A stretch of 64,000 bases of DNA from Maea johnstoni (lineage: Eukaryota > Annelida > Polychaeta > Spionida > Magelonidae), in the NCBI GenBank assembly GCA_963942565.1, contig OZ012686.1, forward strand, positions 36,196,533 to 36,260,532, read 5' to 3'. A program made the position numbers and the translations under genes. A model generated the notes under the pieces. The model saw nothing but the letters and a program-made list of their open reading frames with translations. It was not told where the DNA came from and ran no database searches. The number at the start of each line of letters is the position of its first letter. The stretch's first letter is position 1. Positions 1 to 14,301 of this stretch are shown piece after piece.

Positions 1-914
1 GGCTGCCCTGACAAGGCGAAGGGGGCAAGTGGAAATTAGATCAATCAAGTTAATGAGTGTAGGAATCTGGCAGTCTACCAAGCAAGGCTGGATGGATTGT
101 GTGGAGAAGCAGGTAGATTCATAGTGCACCTGGTGGGGAGAACAGCGTCAAGGTGAGCCATGTCCTCAAGAGCTGACGGGGACCGAGGACCGACCCCGGC
201 TCAGGTGAAAGGTGGGCGATAGCAAATGTCATTTCCTCAACATATTAGTCTGGGTCAGAGACACCATAGTTTCAGGTGAGCCGCAGGTAAATAGGGGCTT
301 ACATTGAGAAATTCTCGCCAGAACTACACACGCATGCTGAGTGAGTGAGAGGTGTTTTTAAACCTGGATTATTATTATGAGCATTTGTATGCCTTTTACT
401 GGGAGCTTTTTACTGCGGAGGAACAATGAAAGAGCCCGTGAAAGGGTAAGTTTTATGTTTGATATTAGATATATTTTATGATTGTTTGATTTTTTTTAAA
501 TTGTGCCAGATCAAAGTAAAACATTTTGCCTGTGATCAAGATCTGCGCTTCTTTAATTGAGTCAATATATCAGTGGATTCCCTTAGCAGGTACATTCTAC
601 TTTAAATTGTTTAAGACTTTTTTAAACCAGGAAAATATTTAGAAATGACGTTTATAAGTTTGTGTTATTTATGAAACTTGTGTAGATTAAAACTTTTTTT
701 TATATATATTTGGAGAGTGTCACACTTTCAGTTTTAGGGATGTAGGACTGACTTCTTGGCTTTTAGAGAGATGCCAATTTTTATAGAACCTCCCATACAA
801 TTGCGAGTACACCTAGTAGTGGGACAGAGTGCAATTTCCAAGTGACCAACTGGGTCTTGAAACAACCTGTGAGGCGGTTGTTGGTAATTTGGCAATTAGC
901 AGTTCTCCTTAATG
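1..914. other. Unassigned non-coding sequence
   Basis: AT-rich unique sequence. I see no convincing exon, repeat family or RNA gene here. Confidence 0.5.
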
Positions 915-3493
<2,579 letters not shown>

Positions 3494-4262
3494 TCAATGA
3501 CAACGCTTTGGACCATTCGGCCATCAGGGCAGGCAGTCAGTGGTGAGAGCCAGCTGGCTGTCAGTGGCAATGCCTTAGACAACTCAGCCTTCAGGGCAGG
3601 CCCTACGGTTGAGAGAGACAGTCAGGAGTCAGTTGTAATACCTTTATAGACCACTCAGCCATCAGGGCAGGCCTTGCAGCGGTGAGAGACAGTCAGCAGT
3701 CAGTGGCAACGCCTTAGACCACTCAGTCATCAGGGTAGGCTCTGCAGTAGTGAGAGACAGCGAGAAGCCTGTGACAGTGCCTTAAACCACTCAGCCATCA
3801 GGGTAGGCCTTGCGGTGGTGAGAGACAGCTAACAGTCAGTGGCAATGCCTTAGACCTCTCGGCCATCAGGGTAGGCGAGTCGGTAGTGAGAGACAGCGAG
3901 CAGTCAGTGACCACTGACCCTGCAGTGGTGAGAGACACTCAGCTGTCAGTGGCAATACCTTAGATCACTCAGCCATCAGGGCAGGCCCTGCAGTGGTGAG
4001 AGACATTCAGCAGTCAGTGGCAATACCTTATACCACTCAGCCATCAGGGCAGACCCTGCAGTGGTGAGAGACAGCAAGAAGTCAGTGACAATACTTTAGT
4101 CCACTCTGCCATCAGGGCAGGCCCAGCAGTAGTGAGAGAACGAGCAGTCGGTAGCAATGCCTTAGACCACTAGGCCATCAGGGCAAGCCAGCGAAGGTAA
4201 GAGACAGCGGGCAGTCTTTGGCAACGCCTCTGACCACTCCACCATCGGGGCAGGCCCAGCAT
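3494..4262 (-). repeat. 68-bp minisatellite built from a SINE head
   Basis: About eleven to twelve diverged units. The word CCATCAGGGCAGGC recurs near 3521, 3588, 3659, 3727, 3795, 3863, 3973, 4041, 4109, 4174 and 4242, giving a period of about 68 bp. Read on the minus strand, each unit runs GCCTGCCCTGATGGCTGAG, TGGTCTAAGGCATTGCC, then CTCTCACCACTGCAG. That is the tRNA-like 5' head of the SINE at 44903-45115, including the A-box-like TGGCTGAGTGG. The unit stops just before the position of the SINE's B box. One interval (3863 to 3973) is longer and looks like a hybrid or partly deleted unit. The relation to the SINE is read directly from the two sequences; the order of events is inference. Confidence 0.85.
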
Positions 4263-5149
4263 CGATGGGTTAAGGTCACCTAGTTTTTAGTTTTAACAGT
4301 TGTAGATCTCTCATCAAAGCTGAAATGCGTTTGATGTATGGTATGATTGTGCCGTGATTTCTCTCAGTCAGTATCCTGGTTGTGTAGTCAGCGTGTGGTA
4401 CGTTTCCCTTCAGTACAGGTAAACCCGGAATCTGCCTCCACTGCCAAGAGCTGGGCCTCATGGTGCCTGGGAGTCACGCTTAGGTGTGATTTATTACGCA
4501 ACATTTTTATTCAGTCAAGGTCAATGGTATTAAATGGGAGGGGAAAATTACTGGCTCACTTCCAAGATGATATTTCATTTAAAAAAAATTGTTTTGGTCT
4601 GTATCTTTTTGAAGTGGTTTACAATTTTGGGGTTTCTTTAATTGCTTTTTCAATGGGCACTCGTTTTCCTATATAAAAATGGAACTAGATCATGATTTAT
4701 AAAATCGTTAAACTGTCAACATTTAAGTGTTTGTGCAGCTATTCAAATATAGTCTCGACAAGATTCTTTTTTGTCCATTAGGGGCTGATTTATTGTTTTT
4801 TCAAATAAGTAGCAAGGTAACGTTACAGCATACTCAAAGTAGTTGATAATCAGCAACTTTTCCTAAAATATATTTCATGTCAACAACTTAAGTTGGTAAC
4901 TAGAAAATATTCATAGTACCTGTATTGGCCTGATATTACAGCAGATATTACAATACTAGGGATAAGATTGAGTGCATGTCCTATAGTATTTATGTGCATT
5001 ATCAATGGAAAAAAGTGCCTGCTGACAGTTAGTGGTCTGGCTGACTAATGTCTAGTCATGCATGTAGGTCATACCGTGTTAGGTTCTGAACAAAAAATAT
5101 GGTTATGATTTAAATTTCAATTATTGTTACTTTTTTGCCATGTTTATAG
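4263..5149. other. Unassigned non-coding sequence
   Basis: No repeat or coding signal that I can support. The 109-codon frame at 4347-4676 is unrecognised and probably spurious. Confidence 0.45.
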
Positions 5150-5331
5150 GCTATACCGTGATTAGCCAGTTGTAAGTGGTGGAGGATACATGATTACCTG
5201 TTGAAAACTACCTTTAACCCAAAGTCACTGACAACATTCTCACATGCCCTGGCTTGGATTCTTACCCGGGAAGTGGTGAGAGACCCTAGTGGTTACGCCT
5301 TAGACCACCTGGCCATCAGGACAGGCCCCTG
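5150..5331 (-). mobile_element. tRNA-derived SINE copy
   Basis: Read on the minus strand, this begins GGCCTGTCCTGATGGCCAGG with an A-box-like TGGCCAGGTGG. It continues through GGTCTAAGG, CTCTCACCACTTCCC and a B-box-like GGGTAAGAATCC, then a body with CATGTGAGAATGTTGTCAG and a distal CCACTTACAACTGGCTAAT. The order matches the copy at 44903-45115. Divergence is substantial, so the copy is old. Transcription from the internal promoter is what tRNA-derived SINEs do as a family and is not shown here. Confidence 0.75.
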
Positions 5332-7496
5332 CAAGAAATATAGATGGCCAATTGAGGAAACATATGCATAACTGGTTTCATATCCTTCCGTTACTCATTT
5401 TAGTCAAAAGGCACCCATGCGTGAGGTCAGGTTATATTTAGCCAAATATCATTTTTGCAGTATTGCCTTGGAAAGAAATGCTCATGCCAGATTTGCCATA
5501 CACAAGCCTGTCATGCACACGTTGATAAAGGCTTTTGTGGTGCAACAAGCTTGATATGTGATATGTATGAAGTAGACACCTCATTCAATAACCACCTTAT
5601 ATATAGGCTACACAGGCTCATGCAAGCTTGGAGAATATAAAAAGAATATAAAAGAATATAAAAAAATAAAATCAATATCAAAGAAATGATAGAAAAATTG
5701 AATGGACGTGTGACTCATTTTTTGATTAGTCAAATGCCAACACATCAGCTAGTACACAAAATATGCAAAAGGTAATGCAATCATATTTTTAACCCATTCA
5801 ACCTTAGAGTTGCCTTTCAGAATTTCAGTCTTGATTCTGTGGAAATGTATAAGATAGACTTTTAGGAGAATATTCTTTGATTGATATGTTCTAGTGAGAT
5901 CAGAGAATAGGCACAGCATGCTAGTACCTAGGTGATGTGCGCCTCAGGTTATGCGGTGTTGCCTGGGGAAGAATTGGTCACGTGATTTTTTCAGCAGGCA
6001 GCAGGCAGCCAATCCTGCGGTACACAGGTTATCTATGACTCATATAGTCGGAGGCAGCGAAATTTGATGACGCATGCACAGTGCCCACTCCCTGTCTACT
6101 ACTCCCAGGTGAGATGGACATAGTTTCATATTTTTCGAACTTTTAATGATAGTAAAATTAAATCAATTTCATATCCATGTTTGAGAAGCGTGATACCTCT
6201 ATTACAAATCTATTATAACAGAATCATAATGAAAAATACTCTCAGCAGAATGAGATATATTTTGCTAGAATCTACTTTTTTGGTATTTTCTGAGGTATTG
6301 AATAAATAAATGCCAAATTCACATGAAATGGGGACCTGTACTTTATTTTATCTTCTCAGATAGGTAATATAAAGCCTACGTCTGGGTGCATTCAGAGATT
6401 TCCTGGCTTTCGGCCAGATTAACAAAAACGTTATCATTTAATTCCATTACATTTTCAATGTGCAAGGACTACGCTATGATTATATGTGACTGCACACTTG
6501 TGCAAGAGATAAATAAGCGCGCTCCGCCCATGTTGGGCCCAGAAGTCTGCCTCCACATCCGTGTTGAGAACATAACAACAATACAACATCATCACAAACG
6601 CAACAGTTGTGATATGCAATCAAGATATAAATATGCAAGGTCGCTATGACATGACACAGGTATAGGCGATTATCAGCCCAGAAAAAAAGGTTGATGATAA
6701 GAGGAAGGTAAATATCTCTGATCTTTATATACCTGCCTGTTCATGCTGTTAGGTAATAACAAAGTAGCCAGTCTCTGTGTATGGTGTATGTTCAGGGCTA
6801 AAGACAGGGATGGCTGGGAATGGAGCCAGGTAAGACATTTTCTTTAGTAGAAACTTTAACATTTATTACAACTACAATATGTCCAGCTGAAGGTATAGAG
6901 TGGAATATAAAAATCTAGAAACCATATGTTCTTATCAAGATAGAGAAGCATTTTTCCATTTATATGTTCTTATAAATTTCAAAGGTATCAGATATTCTCA
7001 TAAAATTCAAAGAAATATAGTGTAATAGATAATCCCAAATGTTTATTAGACATACTATGATCCACCTTTGATACTCCTTATACAGAGGTCCTCTGAGATA
7101 TAAGTTTGAAATGTTTTCTTTAATCAGATGGCTTTATTAACCTGTTAATATGGATGGAAAAGATACGTTTAACTAAGATAGACTGAAGTAGGATTATGTT
7201 TCACATGTGCTGTTGCTGAAATATACAGTTTGAGCATTGTCACTTTAATCCATTCAAGCCTGGAGGTCTAGACAAGCATTGTCTGGACCATTGTTACATC
7301 TGAAAATGAATTTAAGCATGAACTCACAAAATATCTAATGGAAAGTTTGTGGTTGGGTTCCGATCATCATATCTCCTTTAAATGGTTCGGGAAAAATGCC
7401 GTTGTCACAAAGATATTGCCACAGTAGTCAGGACAGTCATGGATTAGTTGCCTCCTGATTTATTCTGTCTGTGTCACCCTCATCAGGCTACCTATA
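5332..7496. other. Unassigned non-coding sequence
   Basis: Mostly unique AT-rich DNA, with a few TTAACCCATTCA-like words near 5790 that may be a remnant of a TTAA-type MITE. No gene is supported. The 87-codon frame at 6386-6649 is unrecognised. Confidence 0.45.
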
Positions 7497-8302
7497 TTAA
7501 CCCTTCCAAGGCGACACACACATATATGTGTTTGTTGTAACATAACCTCGAAAACCAGGCTCACATATATGCATACAAGATAATCAAATTCATTTAAAGA
7601 AGAGCTTGTCTTGCCAATCTAAAATGCCGCCTACATAGCTGGAAAATTAGACAATTAGCTGTCACAATTTTGTGCTCAATTCAAGTTTCATTTTGATATG
7701 TCTCATGACTATGATGGACCAGAACTTTATAAGATCATTAAGGCCACTCCAATTTAATTACTTGTCTTACGTGCTCAGGAGGTAGGAAATGAGCCATTTT
7801 GGAATAAAAAAAAAGTTGAAAAATGTTTTTTTTTAAATTTATTTTATTTTTTTTAGAGTCTGCTGACTAGAACTGGTAGCGAGATGTTTCTAACAGCCTA
7901 TTCTTAACTAAATAAAATCAATCAAAATCAATTAATCCCTGTAACCTTAAGGGTGGGAGATATACATCCTCAAATATGAGGCTCTACTACAGCATTATTA
8001 ACTCCTGAAGTTGATTGAATCACCCTAACAATGAATATTCTTAAATCTAGCACTTTTTTTTTTTTTTTTTTTGGAGTCTGACAGAAAATTTTCAAACCAC
8101 TTTCGTCCGTAAGACACCAAATTCGACTTTTTTCTTTTTTTTTTTGGAGTCTGACAGGATTTTTTTTCCAAAAAAAGCTCGTAAGACAAGTAATTAAATT
8201 GGAGTGGCCTAACATGAACAAGCTGGTACTGGATTTTGGCCAATCATAATTTGGCATCAGAAGTTTGTAGAAAAAAATACAATTTGGATTCACAAGGGTT
8301 AA
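7497..8302. mobile_element. TTAACCCTT-ended element, split by a nested MITE
   Basis: The left end reads TTAACCCTTCCAAGG and the right end, reverse complemented, reads TTAACCCTTGTGAATCC, so the termini are inverted and both carry TTAA. The interval contains a separate Harbinger-like MITE (7742-8209). Without it the outer element is about 340 bp. TTAA plus CCCTT ends are the hallmark of piggyBac-type transposition, whose target duplication is TTAA. The family assignment rests on the termini only. The interior is unlike the more frequent 210-bp family. Confidence 0.55.
7742..8209. mobile_element. Harbinger-like MITE with perfect 30-bp TIRs
   Basis: Positions 7742-7771 and 8180-8209 are perfect inverted repeats of 30 bp, starting GGCCACTCCAATTTAATT. 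The flanking trinucleotides at 7739-7741 and 8210-8212 are both TAA. A 3-bp TWA target duplication is characteristic of PIF/Harbinger elements, so that is the likeliest superfamily. A Tc1/mariner TA duplication cannot be excluded. Inside, a segment with a T tract followed by TTTGGAGTCTGACAG occurs twice (around 8046-8080 and 8130-8158), showing an internal duplication. The element has no coding capacity and depended on a transposase supplied in trans. Confidence 0.85.
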
Positions 8303-8311
8303 CACACTGGT

Positions 8312-8940
8312 TTACCTTTTATGCAAGAGGTTGTAAAATGCTGCAAAAGCTGCAGGAACAACAATACTATGATTAGTCCTTTTGCTCCAGGGGTTGTAAA
8401 ATAGTACACACCCTGTAGGATTAACAATAGTATGGTTAGTCTTTTTGCTCTAGAGGTTACAAAATGCTAAACACCCTGCAGGATTAACAATAGCATGCTT
8501 AATCTTTAATTGCTCCAAAGTTTGTAAAATACTACAGACTCTGCATACACTGGTTAATCCTTTAGCTCCAAAGGCTGTAAAAGCTACACTGCCTGCAGGA
8601 TTAACAATAGCATGGTTAATATCTAAGCTCCAGAGGTTGTAAAATACTACAGACCCTGCATAGAGTGGTTAATCCTTTAGCTCCAAAGGCTGTAAAAGCT
8701 TCACTGCCTGCAGGATTAACAATAGCATGGTTAATCTCTAAGCTCCAGAGGTTGTAAAATGCTACAGACCCTGCATAGAGTGGTTAATCCTTTAGCTCTG
8801 AAGGCTGTAAAATGCTACACTGCCTGCAGGATTAACAATAGCATGGTTAATCTCTAAGCTCCAGAGGTTGTAAAATGTTACAGACCCTGCATAGAGTGGT
8901 TAATCCTTTAGCTCTGAAGGCTGTAAAATGCTACACTGCC
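8312..8940. repeat. Satellite-like array, 64-bp monomer and 116-bp dimer
   Basis: The monomer contains GGTTAATC, TTAGCTCC, GGTTGTAAAATGCTAC and CCTGCAGGATTAACAATAG. In 8312-8540 it repeats at about 64 bp. From about 8540 onward two monomer types alternate: one with CTGCATAGAGTGGTTAATCC and one with CTGCAGGATTAACAATAGC. The real period there is 115-116 bp, with AGCTCCAGAGG at 8626, 8741 and 8857. Dimer copies are far more alike than the left-hand monomers, which points to recent expansion of the dimer. The array ends abruptly at 8940. Confidence 0.9.
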
Positions 8941-8945
8941 ATGCA

Positions 8946-10390
8946 TGCGGCTGGTCCATTTCGCTAATAAAAAGAGTGTTTGATTAGGATTGCTCTTGAT
9001 GTCTAACCAACCCCAGATTGATTGTAATATAGATGGAGCCCTTCCATAGAGGAACACTCACACTTATTGATTACTGCAAGAAATTGGCAGTTTCCAAAAT
9101 ACACATGGTACCCGGCCACACATATTTCACCCACCAGCAGAACATGTATTGTGTGGGTAGATTTCGCATTGGGACCCCAATCATGTGTGTGTTTAAAGAC
9201 CAGCGTGTTCCATTGGCGAGTTTGCACTATCGGGTTGCTATTGTAAATACATTACTAATGGTGTTTTATTCCATTGCTGGCACCATTGTGGCTGTTATTT
9301 GTCTTGTAGATCTGTTGATAGGTCCCCACCGGGCCAGGCGGGATCCCTGCGGACAGATTGGCTTTGTATTGCCGACGCCTGACGATAACTTGTCAGTTTG
9401 ACTACCCAGAGATGTCTACTATACTATGACAGCTTGTTTCTAATGCCATTCACATCAACTCTCCTTTTGCCAGGATTTTTTTTTACTTTCACAATATCTT
9501 AAAATATCTCTTGATTTTTTCCTGTATTTGCATATGTAATATTTTGATAATGTTTTTTCTAAGGATTTATCTGAAATTCACTGAAGTGTATTCACAGAAT
9601 GCTTCTAAAATAATTCTGAAGCATTAAGCACTAGGGTATTGGTTACTATATTTTCACTCAAAGAAACATATTAAGTTTCCCTTTAACAATATAAATGCAC
9701 TTTCATACAAATAACCTTTCATTATCATGAGTTTTAAATGATATATTTTGCACTAGTGAGAAATGACGAATAACTTGTGCATTACTCTTTTACCTTCTGC
9801 CAACTGTGTATATATTCATATCAATGTCCTCAAGACCTCAAACCATGTTTGGCATACCTCCATGCTGCCTAATTATATATCTAGGTGAGATATGTTCAGA
9901 GCATTGCAGATGGAACGATGTTGTAGGTGAGATATGATACAAATGTGTGCCATTATTTGCCTATTTTGATGTTTGGTTATTTTATTTTGTTACCTTAACA
10001 CTTACTTTTGTATAACACTTACTTAGGAAAAAGTGGTAGCAAACTAGCAATACAATTTACCAATTACATTGTGAAACAAACCCACTTCTTGCATTCCATG
10101 AACTCCTGTCCTGCATTGTACGTTACAGACACTCCAAGTGGAAGCCAGGCTGATCTACTCCCCTTCACTGTCTTTATTCACAACTGTCATCTTTAATACT
10201 CCCGCATTGTCATCAGGCCCTGCAGAGAGCTCAGAGGAATTGCTCCTGACATCCCTGATGCCTCTTTCCACTTTATCTCTGTCAGAGGCTGTGCAGGGCC
10301 AGCGTGTGAGTGACAGGCCAATAGAGTTTTGTTGCCGTACTGTGACATGATGTTATATTGGCCTTCCCTATTGTCATATATCCTACCCCA
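8946..10390. other. Unassigned sequence with an unrecognised 122-codon frame
   Basis: This stretch has no evident repeats. On the plus strand 9033-9401 is open for 122 codons and has ordinary amino-acid composition, with a hydrophobic run (about residues 68-95, VAIVNTLLMVFYSIAGTIVA) and a charged tail. I recognise no family, and no splice sites or promoter make it more than a chance frame. Similar random frames are expected in 64 kb. It is the best non-repetitive frame in the window and deserves a homology search, nothing more. Confidence 0.2.
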
Positions 10391-10803
10391 TCAACAGGGT
10401 TTCCTGATAAGGATAGAAAAGGGAAGTTTCAGGGGGGTTGATGTGTTTTATTGCAAGATGTTTGTATAGGAAATGCCAATGTGTACTATTATCGTAGATT
10501 GGATAATTTACGATGTAGATGTGCGACATAATGAAGTGCTGTTCCTGGCTTCAGATATCCCAAATTGCTTCTACATTACAACTCCCATTTTTGGCTGTTA
10601 TTTTTGGCCCTCAACAGGGTTTTCTGATAAAAGGATAGAAAAAGGGAAGTTTCAGGGGGGTTGATGCATTTCATTGCAAGATGTTTGTATAGGAAATGCC
10701 AATGTATATAGGATAATTTGCTATGTAAATGTGAGACGCGGCGAAGGGCTGTCTTGGCTTTGGATATCCCAAAATGCCTTTACATTGGAAATCCTATTTT
10801 ACT
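10391..10803. repeat. Tandem duplication, period 220 bp
   Basis: TCAACAGGGT starts at 10391 and again at 10611. Both copies continue with GATAGAAAAGGGAAGTTTC (one extra A in the second), GGGGGGTTGATG, GCAAGATGTTTGTATAGG and GGATATCCCAAA. The copies differ by substitutions and small gaps, so the duplication is not recent. Confidence 0.9.
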
Positions 10804-12520
10804 AACTTTCGCTACACACAAGGAAATATGACAAGGTTAAGAAATGGCTAAGAATACTCATGACTTATCTGTAAGATATGATCAGCAAAAAATAATTGAC
10901 AATACAAATTATCCAGGTTAGCAATTAATTATAATGTGTTACATTGACAAGATTTAATCAGTCTTCTGAGAAATTGTCACCTTCTAGCCCCTGTGTGTCA
11001 TCATAACCTTACTTTGCTTTGCTAATTTGTCAGCCAAGTATACTTATCTATCTACTGTAAATGAGTTTGTAGCCTTGGCAGTGACCTCCCTGTAGTGTCC
11101 TTTGAGGGTAGTCTGAGTACTATGGTCCTCAGAGGGAGAACCAGAGAACTGAAGCAATGTCCTATGATAAAAGGAGACACTTTCTAGATTAATCTAAGAC
11201 ATGACATGTTTTGAGTGTGTTGTTCACGTTGGCCGAGGCAATAGTATCAAAGACAGGATATGCATAGGATTCAATCTAAGATGTTATGATATTTGAAGAT
11301 TTGACTTGGTTTGCAGCCAGACTTATAGGAATTATAGTTATGAAAACCTCAAGTTTGATAACTGAAGCCCACTTTGCCAAATCCCTCGAACCCAGCATCC
11401 AGTATCCACATTTGATAGATGCCTGTCTAGCATCCATCCATTGATCCACTGTGGATTTAAGCCTTAGCCAGGGATTAATTGCTGGGCAGGGAGAATTGGG
11501 GGCACAAATCCCGCTGTGTCATCAACAATCACACTGTATCTATAATGAGAAAAGAGAGTCAGAGAATATATTGCTACCGCTATCAGCACAAAATCATACT
11601 TGGCTCGTCAGCCAGTAGACATTTTCTGATTTAATGGATGCAATAGAGATGATTGTTAATCTTCATGGCCCCCATTCTGTAAGAATTAATGGAAAATCAA
11701 CAATTGATTCTGTGAAGGATATTTTTGTAGGCCATATTCTATATTTGTTTCATTTGTTCACTGAATCTAGACTGTATTTAGGACATTTTTGTGAAAGTCT
11801 TATTTCATATTTGTTTTCCTTTGAGCTGATTTCTGACTGTGAATGAGACTTAAATTCCCATTTCTTTTTTTCATCTTTGGGTTTTTGGCCTGAAAGAGAA
11901 AAAACATGAACAGCCCAAAAAATAGATAAATGAAATGAAATACAATGAAATAAAATTAGATTGAAAAGAATATAATAGAATAAAACAAAAGCAACTATAA
12001 ATTATATCGTAAAATGTAAATGAAACTTCTTTTTAGTTTAACAGCACTTGCAGGAATCAAGGTGTCCCAAACTTATACCAAATTTCTACCTGTTGGTAGG
12101 GACCATTCTTGTTTTAAGCACTTTTGCATTCCCTACTGTACAAAGATTAACCTGTGCAGGACAGGCAGGCTGGGCTTACATATAGCGGTGTCCCCCACCA
12201 CCATAACTAACCACCAGACAGGAGCAACTGGAGGAAGCTTTAAGGAAGGAAGCAAGACAGCCTCCCAGTAGCGGTAGCATGCGTGTCTGCGTGGTGCATG
12301 CTACCAGTGTTCCGATAAGGTCCTTCGGTCCGCTAGCTATACCACTACTGCTGCGGGCTGCCAGCTATAGGGTCTACCCCGCAATACTCTCTGCTTCCCG
12401 TTCTCACTGCTAGCAGTAGTCAGTCAGTCAGTCAAGTCAGACACCATTAGCACTGTATGGTAGAGCTGTGATTATACCCTGATGAGTCCTCATCAGGCCG
12501 TGGAGCAGCAGTGGTGGACG
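10804..12520. other. Unassigned non-coding sequence
   Basis: Unique DNA apart from an A-rich GAAAT/AATA stretch near 11925-11990. A GC-richer part at 12130-12520 holds a short inverted repeat, GGTAGCATGC (12273-12282) and GCATGCTACC (12296-12305). No exon could be supported. Confidence 0.4.
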
Positions 12521-12847
12521 GGTACAGCAGCAGCGGTATCATCGGGATCACGGACACACTTATAGGGTTAACAGGGGTATGCGGCGGAATGGACAGACAG
12601 GTGGGTGTCCTCACATACTTTACTTCGGCATGCCTAAAGCTAAGATCATAGAGCTTTTTATCCCAGACTTAATTCAATCTAAGAACAGGTACAGCAGCGG
12701 GATCGGAATCACAGACAGACTAGGGTTAACTCAAGGGGTATGTGGCCGAATGGACAGACAGGTGGGTGTCTTTACATACTTTTCTTTGGTGGCATGCCTA
12801 AAGCTAAGATCATAGAGCTTTTTATCCTAGACTTTATTCAATCTAAT
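12521..12847. repeat. Tandem duplication, period 167 bp
   Basis: GGTACAGCAG begins at 12521 and 12688. Both copies contain GGGTTAAC, GGAATGGACAGACAGG or its variant, TGGGTGTC, GCATGCCTAAAGCTAAGATC and ATAGAGCTTTTTATCC. The copies are close to 90% alike by eye. There is no open frame across both. Confidence 0.9.
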
Positions 12848-14083
12848 TAGGATGATGGTAGTAGTAGGTTGTTGCCGGCAGCGTGATGCACAGTTATGTA
12901 GTTTGACGTGGGGTCGAGAGTGGAACGGAGGCTTTAGGTATGGCAAGTATTCAAACACTTAGTTAAACTGTTACTACCCCTGCTCCATCTGGCTTATGTT
13001 TTACTGCAGCTATAGTGTATGAAAAATATCTACTTGACAAGTACCTCATGGACGGATAATTTCTACGGTTAGCAGGGGGTACTATGTAACAGTTAAATTA
13101 GTGGCCAGCTAGGTCCCAATCATTAGGAAGATTTAAGGGATCAAAGAAATACTTAAATGCCGAAGACTTATTCATTTTTGAAATTCTTTGAATATTACTG
13201 CACATATTGATTGATTTCATTGAATAGTAAGGATAAAACTGAAGGAGAAATTGCCCCTTTGGCCCTTTTAATATTTTCCAAATAGTAACCTAAATCTCCA
13301 AAATATTCTCCAAATTTCAACAGTATTTCAATTCATCTCCAGGATACATTTGCTTATGCAATACAAGCAAATCCTGACTAAATGGTTGCATCAACTTTGT
13401 GGTGCAAAATGTATGCAAAGTAAATAAAGATGTTGATAATTTATTCTGGATATTCCTATATCAAATAAGTCATTTTTCCAAGTAGTTTAATCCTGTATGC
13501 ATACAATATTTGCATTGCTGTTCATCCATCTGGCAATTCTCAGAAAAATCAAGTCATTTCCCCCGTTGGGGCTGAGTGGAGCAAAGAATCAAAGGCATTT
13601 GTACATTTTCAAACAGATGCAACATATGTTTATGCAGTAGAGGTGTTTGCTTTAGCGATACAGTGCCATTAGTATTTATTACCCATAGGAATTACCCAGA
13701 CACGCTGACTATTTATAAAACCAAGCAGAATACTCAGGCTCAACCGAAATCCAGAAATGCCTTTTTTTCTCATTTTTGTGGGAGGTTTTAAATGTTAGTA
13801 GGGAAAACACTCTCTGCCCCGGCGAGGTGGCCTGCTTGTTTACTCGCACAACTTGTTAGATGTGGATAAGTCAATGTGTTGTCACTAGTTTTGTCTTCTC
13901 GGGTTTCCTGCGAGGGTTTTTTGGTGATAATTAACGGTTGCTTGAGTTTGCTAAAGGTTGAGGTACCTTGTCTGATGGGAAGAGTCTACTGAGAACTAGA
14001 CCCAGTATTGAAAGGATATGAGGATTTCTTTTTAGTTTCAACAGTAAGATCAGCAACATCAAGAGTTTGACTCCTTTTAAAAC
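12848..14083. other. Unassigned non-coding sequence
   Basis: AT-rich with no repeat that I can name and no supported gene. Confidence 0.45.
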
Positions 14084-14301
14084 TTAACCCTTCCAATGCT
14101 GATACTACTTTCGTACTTGTAAACACAGGGACACAACATTTTTTTTGAAAACCATCTAAACCATGTCATGTTGGTATTCATTAGATAGCTCTCACCGAGT
14201 ACTCTCAAATGAGTACCGATGTGACAGGGTTTCAGTCATTTTTCAGGTTTTTTGCATCATATTGTATCTGCCACATTAGCCACCGGCAGCATAAATGTTA
14301 A
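14084..14301 (+). mobile_element. TTAACCCTT MITE family A, copy 1
   Basis: Starts TTAACCCTTCCAATGCTG and ends GGCAGCATAAATGTTAA. The interior carries the family words GAAAACCATCTAAACC, ATGTTGGTATTCATTAG, AGATAGCTCTCACCGAGTAC and GGGTTTCAGTCATTTTTCAG. The length (218 bp), TTAA at both ends and inverted termini fit a non-autonomous piggyBac-type element. Confidence 0.8.

Noticed and set aside
9033-9401. 122-codon frame with a hydrophobic segment as a membrane protein gene
   Set aside because: Not recognised, with no promoter or splice evidence; open frames of this size are expected by chance. Kept only as a low-confidence note.
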